A DNA stretch of 22,453 nt, from positions 1-22,453 of the forward strand of contig JAOPGA020000291.1 in assembly GCA_026419775.2 (NCBI GenBank). The letters are read 5' to 3'. The notes beneath the pieces were generated by a model. It had not been told where the DNA came from and made no database searches. It saw only the letters and a program-made list of their open reading frames with translations. The translations under genes and the position numbers were made by a program. This document shows, piece by piece, positions 16,624-22,453 of the stretch. Position 1 is the first letter of the stretch. Each line of letters opens with the position of its first letter. The stretch is from Acrasis kona. Lineage: Eukaryota; Heterolobosea; Eutetramitea; Acrasida; Acrasidae.

Positions 16624-16764
16624 AAGTCAAATGTAACTACAGAGCCTCCTCAGGATAGCCTTGAAGAGGCGGACAATCTTGTTGAGATATTAATAGAGCC
16701 TGATGCAGATACAAATATCAATGATGTAGATTCTGAACCGAAATCGAAAAAGAAGTCAAAGAAG

Positions 16765-16806
16765 GTAATTTTTTTTCAAGAACACAATAATATTACATAC
16801 AAATAG
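16765..16806 (+). other. Predicted intron 3 (42 nt)
   Basis: GTAATT...AAATAG. It removes an in-frame stop (TAG at the acceptor) and joins KKSKK to KDELSGQ in frame. Confidence 0.55.
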
Positions 16807-17321
16807 AAAGATGAGTTATCAGGTCAATTAATTGTGGAAGGAAAGGAGGCTAATTGTGTGGGATTTAATTCTGCTGTAAAATCAAATCTCTACCAGAGGA
16901 TGTAATAGAGCAACTCAAGCCATTATTACGTAATCCAACTCAGACCAGCATAAGATGTTACACTGTTAGAGTCTCTGGTCAACTAAAAGACATGTTAGTA
17001 CCCAAAAAGCTTGCTTCAAATGCCCAGATAACCCAATGGGATGCTGAATTTGAAAAAGCAATCGAGGCAGAAAAAACAAAAGAGGCAGAGAACAAGAAAC
17101 TGGCTGAAAAGTTACAGGCAGAAGCGACATCAAAGTTTCAGACCATGTCAGCAACGTTACAGCCAAAGTCGAATGAAAATATTATATTGGTGGATGATAT
17201 TGGAGCAGTAAACAATGTTGATCCAGCTTCTAAAACAAGTTCAAAAACAATAATCTCTGCGCTTGTACCACAAGTACCAATTGTAGCTGTTGCAAAGGAC
17301 CATGTGCATCCTCATACAAAA

Positions 17322-17357
17322 GTAGTACTTATTTTATTAAACAATTAACAACTATAG
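17322..17357 (+). other. Predicted intron 4 (36 nt)
   Basis: GTAGTA...CTATAG, with a TTAAC branch-site-like sequence about 12 nt before the acceptor. It removes an in-frame TAA and keeps the frame. Confidence 0.55.
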
Positions 17358-18486
17358 ATTACAAGAGCCATGGTTAATAACCCACCTGTAGAATTAAATA
17401 ACAATGCTCATATTTCTACAGATGTTGCAAATGAGCTGATTGATCTGAAGTATAGAGTCAAGAGTCTTGTAGAATCCAACAGCCAGTTAGCACACAGGTT
17501 TGCTATGTTTGGCCCCACCCCCCAGCCTGTTACTTCAGCATTGACTGCTATACCTCATAATATAAAGTATGAATCATGGGATGCTGTACATAAGGAGTTC
17601 TATGGTGTCTATGATAGTAATAAGAAACACCACTATGCTAAACATGGTGCCATTAATCTAAAGAACAACAAAAAATCTACTAAAACCAGCTTTGCACGAC
17701 CAAGTATTGCCAAAAGCTGTTATAAATTTTTAGAAGAGCAACAGATACAACCACATGTAGAATTGGATCGTTACCATATTTTTTATGAACTTTTTATGAG
17801 ATGGTTTGTATACTACCATGCACCATTTTGCAGATCTGAGTTTGGTACTGCTGATAAATGTAAATTATCGAACAGTCCTGAATGCGTATCCTTTTTGCAT
17901 CAAGTTTTCCAACAACGTGCTATCAACAAAAAGAAGAAGGATGACAAGAACAAGAATGCTTCAAATGCTCTGGAACAAGCAAGATTAAATGCTGAGCAGC
18001 GAGTTTCTAAGAAGGACTGTATATCTCAAATTGTCCACCCAGCCACATCTACTCAGAGGGGGGATACATTATTTGACTACCACCCGCTATCCAGCCAACA
18101 ACCACCATTTCGCCAACAACCACAATTTCATCATCCACAATCATATATGATGAATTATCCACCATTCAGCCACCCATCATCACAGCATCCTCACTAGGTA
18201 CAAGGTATGTACCCTGATTGGTATGCTAATCAAATAGCTGGATATCCACCCTTCACATCACACCAACAACTCCCATATGTGTACAATCCACAACAAGTAT
18301 CTGTACCCATTCTTCAACCAGAAGTAGGAAGTGTTGCTAGTAATATTCATGCCAATAAAGAGTTGAACCGTAGTGAGGACCATCAAACCCTAAATATCCT
18401 AAACAAACAAACAGTAGGTACAAGTGATGATGAGGATAGCAGTGGCTCGGATGATGATAGTGACTCTGATTGAGTGCATCATTATA

Positions 18487-18585
18487 GGTTTTTCTGAACC
18501 TATTTTGAAATGCAAAAAAGGTTTGAAGAAACCGATAGCAGGATTTTGAAAAGGTCAGAAAGAACCGATTTCAGAATTATAAAAA
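18487..18585. repeat. Three tandem 33-bp hairpin repeats
   Basis: Units start at 18487, 18520 and 18553, each beginning GGT and ending in a run of A. Each has a small stem: AGGTT/AACCT, GGTTT/AAACC and GGT/ACC, followed by GAT or TAT. A related inverted copy (GGTTTCAAAAAACCGATAAT on the minus strand) lies near 18610-18635, inside or at the edge of the hAT fragment. The array sits just 3' of the plus-strand gene end. Confidence 0.7.
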
Positions 18586-19327
18586 TTTGTATCAATAAAA
18601 AGAACACTCCGATTATCGGTTTTTTGAAACCCATTTGGAGTTACATTTTCATAATAATAATCGGTTTTTAATTTCATAGGGATGTCGTTCCCAAAAAGTT
18701 TCATGTTTGGGGCGTGCAGCGAGAGCATTTTCAAGAAGGAATTGGAGTTGACAATAGTAAATGGCATAGCACATTCAACAACCCAGTCAACAAAAGCTTT
18801 TTGAAAGCGTTTTTCTTGTTCCTCAAATGACAGTGTTGCATTTACTCGAGAAGTGTCGTGTTTTTGGGTGGAAGGAAACCATGTGTTTCAAAATGTTGCA
18901 ACTGTGGTGTTCCTGACTTTGTGGGCATTGGAAGGATCTCACCGCAATGCTTGCATTTTGTTGAAATGATGACATTTTCAACAACAACATCATCAATACA
19001 ATGTTTCCACCACCAAGCAGTGCGTTTCTTCATCTTGCGTTTCTTTTTGGGTGGCTCATCAATCTGCTGTTCAGATTTGTAATTGTCAGCGGGTGCTGTT
19101 GCTTCTTCGTCAATTTGTTGGTCTATTATCTGTGCACTTGAGTTTGCCAAGCTTAATAATTCATCTACCGCTTCGTCGTCAGTTTCATTTGTACGAGATT
19201 GTGATGCGAAATCTGAAGGATCAAAAATTGGTCCAGGTCGCACTCTTTGGGACGCTTTTGATTGAGAACGTTTTGGCCTGTTTTGTGTGTTCATTTGTTT
19301 TCCAGAGTTTTCTGTACTTTTTGGCAA
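18586..19327 (-). pseudogene. hAT-type transposase, N-terminal fragment with BED zinc finger
   Basis: It starts at the ATG at 19327 (MPKSTENSGKQMNTQNRPKR). A hydrophilic leader is followed by a nuclear-localisation-like PPKKKRKMKKR. A BED-type zinc finger comes next: TAWWWKHC aromatic start, CKHC, then QHFETH (C2H2 spacing typical of BED). After a one-base frameshift near 18855-18875 the chain continues LSFEEQEKRFQKAFVDWVVECAMPFTIVNSNSFLKML, the hallmark segment (W[IV]V...PF..V....F) of hAT transposases just before the catalytic core. The frame ends in TGA at 18555 within the 33-bp repeats. The DDE core and the C-terminal hATC dimerisation domain are absent, so only the 5' third of the gene survives. 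Confidence 0.75.
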
Positions 19328-19705
19328 TTATTCGATTATAGTTCGGTTGACGTGTATTATCCAAACAACTATGGAGTTCCAAAATAAAAATACGAATACG
19401 AAAACAATTTCACAAACAATACAATTATTCAAATAACTTTATTCGCATCGAAGCCCTATACCGTATTCTCTGGAGGTTACAAAACATTTAAGCGCATGAA
19501 AGTCCGCATTTTTACAATATCAAAATGTCAATCAATTGTTGATCAATAATTGATCTATATATTGATACAATTAAAAATATCACTAACATACATAAAAGTA
19601 CAATTAGCATTGCTATAAATTTGATTTATGAATAATCCTGCAACTATAAATCAAAAAATGAAACTTGTGACCAAACTGTTGAAAGTTATTGTACAGGCGA
19701 TTAGC
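19328..19705. other. AT-rich intergenic region
   Basis: About 380 bp upstream of the hAT start, AT-rich, with no ORF. It contains the near-palindrome at 19532-19553. It may hold the 5' flank of the hAT element, but I could not fix its terminal inverted repeat. Confidence 0.5.
19532..19553. repeat. 22-bp near-perfect palindrome centred on TGATCA
   Basis: TCAATTGTTGATCA followed by ATAATTGA is self-complementary except for one base pair. Several further TTGAT/ATCAA words lie around it (19525-19575). Confidence 0.6.
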
Positions 19706-19972
19706 TAGCCAGGTGCTGCCCTCAACTCTGTTATCACTGCTGACGAGGAGATGGAAGTATACGACATAGCTCCTCCACCATTAGTTAGAAGACCATCCCC
19801 ACATACCTACCATGAAAGGCTCTGTTGTGTCAGACTTTCAATTGAGTCAAGAAGAAAAGTGGCTATAAGCACTTATGGAAACTCAGCAGCTACTATGTCT
19901 CGTTGGTACAGGGAGAGAGGCTTGTATCACGTTAACAAGAAAAGAGGCAACAAGAAGGGGAAGACACAATAA
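19706..19972 (+). CDS. Small ORF with helix-turn-helix-like segment, function unknown
   Basis: The frame opens after a TAG at 19703-19705 and ends in TAA at 19970-19972. The first ATG is at 19751 (MEVYDIAPPPLVRRPSPHTY, 73 aa). The part from about residue 22 (ERLCCVRLSIESRRKVAISTYGNSAATMSRWYRERGL, in two pieces) has the spacing of a transposase HTH: a helix, a turn at YGNSA, then a recognition helix with RW. A Lys/Arg-rich tail ends KKRGNKKGKTQ. TTAGCTAG just before the open frame could be a 3' splice site, so this may be an exon of a larger gene or the DNA-binding exon of a transposase. Not assigned to a family. Confidence 0.35.
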
Positions 19973-20071
19973 TCAGGGTTTTAAAAAATCGCTCTTACCT
20001 TACCATCCATCCTGATCTGATGATAATTTCCGAGATACCCATAACCCATACTGATAATGATAAAAATTTTC

Positions 20072-20091
20072 GCGGAGCATAAACGCTCCGC
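20072..20091. repeat. GCGGAGC/GCTCCGC hairpin
   Basis: A perfect 7-bp inverted repeat with a 6-nt spacer. It lies about 84 bp upstream of the TATA box. It shares CGGAGCGT-N2-ATGC with the dyad upstream of the TATA box in the Gypsy-1 LTR (minus-strand reading). Confidence 0.7.
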
Positions 20092-20174
20092 TATCCCGCT
20101 ATCTCCGAAAATTAATTATATTAATAAAGTTGACCCAAGTCAAATAAAATACGTAACGTTCATAATAATTGCAG

Positions 20175-20182
20175 TATAAATA
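20175..20182 (+). promoter_or_regulatory. TATA box (TATAAATA)
   Basis: TATAAATA 36 bp before the ATG at 20218; implies a very short 5' leader. Confidence 0.5.
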
Positions 20183-20217
20183 GCTAGATCCGATGTGACC
20201 GTTTTTCATCTGATCTA

Positions 20218-22064
20218 ATGAAGCAACAAACCCTATTAACTTTCTCAGGACCACGCAAGTACATTCCGTTGCCATCCTCTAAAAAGCCAGAGATTGACAT
20301 CAAACACTACTATGTGGATCAAGAAAATGTGAGGATGCCCTATCACAGATATATGAATGCATACTTCTGGCACCACCTTACAAAAAACGGAACGAAGGAA
20401 TGTGACAAACAAAAGGTGATACAGGTGGCAAATGGGCTCATTGCTGAAATTAAGCACCACACAGAGGAAATAACATTGGATTTGCTGGGCCCAAATACAT
20501 TATCCTTTGTGAAGGAGGGTGACTTCTACATACTGTCAGCAGCTGGCCGGAGCAAATATATAGGACAATCCACAAAGAATAAAGTCATAAGAGCTCCTAA
20601 GCAACACAAGCATCAACAGGCCCTAGAGGTACAGAGGTCACAGCTATCAAAGCTTCAGAGTGATTTGAGAGCAATACAAGAACTGCCAGAAGACTTGCGG
20701 GTTTCTCTTAACACTTCTGAGAAAGAGAAGGAAAAGGCATTCAGTATCAAAAAGCTTCTGAAGAGTATCAGTGTACACGAGAGCGAATTAAATAAGCTCA
20801 AAAAACATGCTGCTGCCCAAAGCAAACATAATAAAAAAGCTTCTACGTCGGGCTATGTTGTTGATACTTTTAATCCAGGTCGAAAAATGAGCGAACCAGA
20901 CGTTCCTAACCAAATACTCGAGATTGTATCAACCGGAAGGGAATTAGCCGCCGATCCAAAGCGAAGAGGAGAGACTGTAACAACACCTTTGAAAGTTACC
21001 CAAATCCATAAGGAGCTGAAGGAGAAGTACAACTCAAATCTGTCATATAATTCAGTAAGGCGATATTTGGCTCCAAAGAAATCCAATACTACAGCAGCAN
21101 CATGGCATTATAAACATGCATCAGTGAAGGTTCGAAAAGTTGGCAACACTAAATCAAAAGAGAATGAGGATCTCCACTATACTTCTGCCACCATAAAATA
21201 CCTCCGTACAATTGCTACTTTGTTGCCTCAGAAAGAGGTTGCTTTCCGTTCTATTGATAAGCGCCAGAACATACCTCTCAGAGGTGACTGTATATCAAAA
21301 TCTATGGCTGTAGCTTTGAAGGATGGAGATGATACTTATGCACTTCTTGATCATAGTTGGGACATTTTTGGAGAATCTGCAGCACCCAATGTAATTGTAT
21401 ACTGCAATCCATACGCTATTAATGATGATGTTGCCATCAAGCAGTCAAAGGTTCATGTATATACAAGATCAAACTCCACAAACAAGCCTGGAAAAATAGA
21501 AATAATGCGAGATAGAATCGACTCATTTCGCAACGGAGGTGCTTTCAGCCATAAGCCAAATGGAGAGTTACGAGATGTATTAATTGATTTGATGGACAAT
21601 GAGAGTTCTGGTGCTCCTGGAAATCGATGTAACCAGGTATTGAACTTTTATATGTTCAAAGTTCTCAAACTACAAGTACTGGTCCATGCATCTTATGCAG
21701 CGTATTGTAGCAGATATAACCCAGCAGAGATGGTTATGACACACATAAGTAAAGCTCTTGTAGGTGTTTCTAATTTGGATGAACGTGTACATGGAGACCA
21801 TCTGAATTCTCAAAATAAGTGTATCAACCAAGAAGCCCAAATTAATAACCATAAGAGCGCGCTTTCAAAAATTGACTTGTTAATCAAGACATCAAAGTCA
21901 ACGGAGAGAATTTTGAGTCTTGTATTATTGAGCCTGGGTCGGTTGTAGCACCTGAGGATGTTGAAGATAATTCGATTCCAACAATGGAGAACATAATCCT
22001 GTATTTTAGTACTAAAGGTTCTTTTTGTATAAATCGCATTCTGCGAAAAGCTTTATTAGAATAA
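20218..22064 (+). pseudogene. DDE transposase-like protein with N-terminal PIP-box-like motif
   Basis: The start is the ATG at 20218. The N-terminus MKQQTLLTFSGPRK fits a PCNA-interacting QxxLxxF pattern, as in several transposases. Residues about 135-205 are coiled coil. About 240-290 (LKVTQIHKELKEKYNSNLSY then NSVRRYLAPKK) looks like a DNA-binding HTH. The catalytic candidates are Asp347 (FRSIDKRQNIPL), Asp457 (VLIDLMDNE) and Glu504 (SRYNPAEMVMTHISKAL), the spacing of an RNase H-fold DDE domain. The pattern resembles large families of uncharacterised proteins repeated in arbuscular fungi and marine invertebrates; the superfamily is not identified. At about 21880-21895 a one-base shift moves the sequence to another frame that continues GENFESCIIEPGSVVAPEDV to TAA at 22062-22064. 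The unshifted frame ends in TAG at 21946-21948. One N lies at 21100. Confidence 0.6.
22052..22057 (-). terminator. AATAAA in the 3' UTR of the right-hand LINE
   Basis: Minus-strand AATAAA 30 nt after the LINE stop codon, followed by a small hairpin (CGCA/TGCG, 22034-22044). The LINE 3' end cannot be placed exactly; it probably lies between 22010 and 22050. Confidence 0.4.
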
Positions 22065-22086
22065 ATTTACATATTTATAAATGACT

Positions 22087-22453
22087 CTATACAGCCGAAG
22101 GCCCGCCTAGCTTGGCGGATTTGATGGCGTGTGTTGCGCAACGCGCGTGCCAGATGGAGTAAGAGGTCTCCATCAAAATGGTTGATATCTTCCTCAACAC
22201 TTGGAGTGGCTTTTTGACTGGTATCTTACTAGAAAAACGCTTAACTACATCCATACTAGTGTAACCAAGTAGACTAGCATAAATAGAAGCTTTACGCCTG
22301 TCAGTCATAGGATGTTCGTCAAAATCAAAACCACTCTGGTACAGTGTAAATGGAAGACCCCAGATTAAATAGAGCCTTACTAAGTGAACCTGGCAGCATG
22401 TTGCTGCGAATCAGTTCATTAATTGATCGCATTGCATCATATGTGTATGGCAA
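22087..22453 (-). pseudogene. LINE ORF2, C-terminal end (second copy)
   Basis: It ends in TAG at 22087-22089. The final 73 residues include RRKASIYASLLGYTSMDVVKRF and KKPLQVLRKISTILMET, clearly homologous to the left-edge LINE. Further upstream the protein moves from one frame (TYDAMRSINELIRSNMLPGS) to the next (LIWGLPFTLYQSGFDFDEHP) near 22380, so the copy carries an indel. The RNase H and zinc knuckle would lie beyond the right end of the window. Confidence 0.7.

Larger units (their letters stand above)
16370..18473 (+). pseudogene. Lysine-rich coiled-coil gene of unknown function, five exons, decayed
   Basis: Proposed exons: 16370-16402, 16444-16584, 16624-16764, 16807-17321 and 17358-18473. 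All four introns are 36-42 nt, GT...AG and phase 0, and joining the exons gives a coherent protein. Two lesions remain: an apparent 2-bp CT duplication near 16887-16896 and an in-frame TAG at 18195-18197. The N-terminus is basic (MTSKRKRNP; runs such as KKVHKKKKV and KSKKKSKK, likely nuclear), alternating with acidic stretches. The segment from about 17040 is a Glu/Ala/Lys coiled coil (EFEKAIEAEKTKEAENKKLAEKL in part). A globular part follows (YESWDAVHKEFYGVYDSNKK; ELDRYHIFYELFMRWFVYYH), then a Gln/Pro/His-rich tail and an acidic DDEDSSGSDDDSDSD end. I do not recognise the family. It could be a transposon accessory protein or a host nuclear protein. Confidence 0.5.
19973..20217 (+). promoter_or_regulatory. 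Upstream region of the DDE transposase-like gene
   Basis: 245 bp containing a 7-bp-stem hairpin (20072-20091), a tandem CCGCTATC-like motif (20088-20108) and a TATA box (20175-20182) 36 bp before the ATG. Confidence 0.5.

Noticed and set aside
10128-18197. TAG reassigned to a sense codon, because three otherwise continuous frames contain an in-frame TAG (10128, 15644, 18195)
   Set aside because: The long open frames here (over 3000 codons) have no other TAG, and the right-hand LINE and the unshifted DDE frame end in TAG. Ordinary nonsense mutation in decaying elements explains it better.
19706-19738. hAT terminal inverted repeat CAGAGTTGAGGGCAGC (minus, ending at 19730) with 8-bp target TTATCACT
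   Set aside because: It resembles hAT ends, but no matching left end or second target copy was found, and the stretch is also read through by the open plus-strand frame at 19706-19972.
1-22453. CRISPR array, rRNA or tRNA genes
   Set aside because: No regularly spaced identical repeats with unique spacers, no rRNA core sequences and no cloverleaf were seen.

Overview
This window is a stack of transposable elements and decayed genes with no clear housekeeping gene. It looks eukaryotic. Phase-0 introns of about 36-47 nt, TATA boxes and AATAAA signals in the LTRs, a TET/JBP-like oxygenase fragment, CACTA-, hAT- and DDE-type transposases, and an RNase H-bearing LINE would fit a TE-rich fungus, perhaps an early-diverging (Mucoromycota-like) lineage. 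That placement is an inference from gene content; no rRNA or conserved marker is present.

Layout. Positions 1-930 (minus) are the 3' part of a LINE (RNase H domain plus C-terminal zinc knuckle). It is cut off at its 5' end and abuts a CACTA/Tnp2-like transposase pseudogene at 931-2822 (minus). The Tnp2-like gene is interrupted by a complete Ty3/gypsy LTR retrotransposon, here called Gypsy-1 (2823-8813, 172-bp LTRs, TSD TTGAT). The start of the transposase frame resumes on the far side at 8814-8926. Next comes a degraded plus-strand gene of unknown family (8996-9353, resuming at 14331-14390). It is split by a second Ty3/gypsy element, Gypsy-2 (9354-14330, 237-bp LTRs, TSD ACGGT). Each LTR pair shows only one difference by eye, so both insertions look recent.

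From 14476 to 15772 (minus) lies a broken gene resembling fungal TET/JBP-like 2-oxoglutarate/Fe(II) oxygenases. At 16370-18473 (plus) is a lysine-rich, coiled-coil gene of unknown function, with four tiny introns, one 2-bp frameshift and one amber stop. At 18487-18585 there are three 33-bp hairpin repeats, then a hAT-type transposase fragment (18586-19327, minus), a small HTH-like ORF (19706-19972, plus), and a DDE transposase-like gene (20218-22064, plus) with a TATA box and a hairpin in front. The window closes with the 3' end of a second LINE of the same family as the one at position 1 (minus).

The two gypsy elements resemble each other. Both have an RT active site reading HIDD instead of YxDD, both lack a conventional tRNA primer-binding site next to the 5' LTR, and both have structured 3' regions. 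The most striking novelty candidate is a tandem cassette of hairpins in the Gypsy-1 3' untranslated region (3409-3598), where loops are invariant and stems change by compensatory substitutions.
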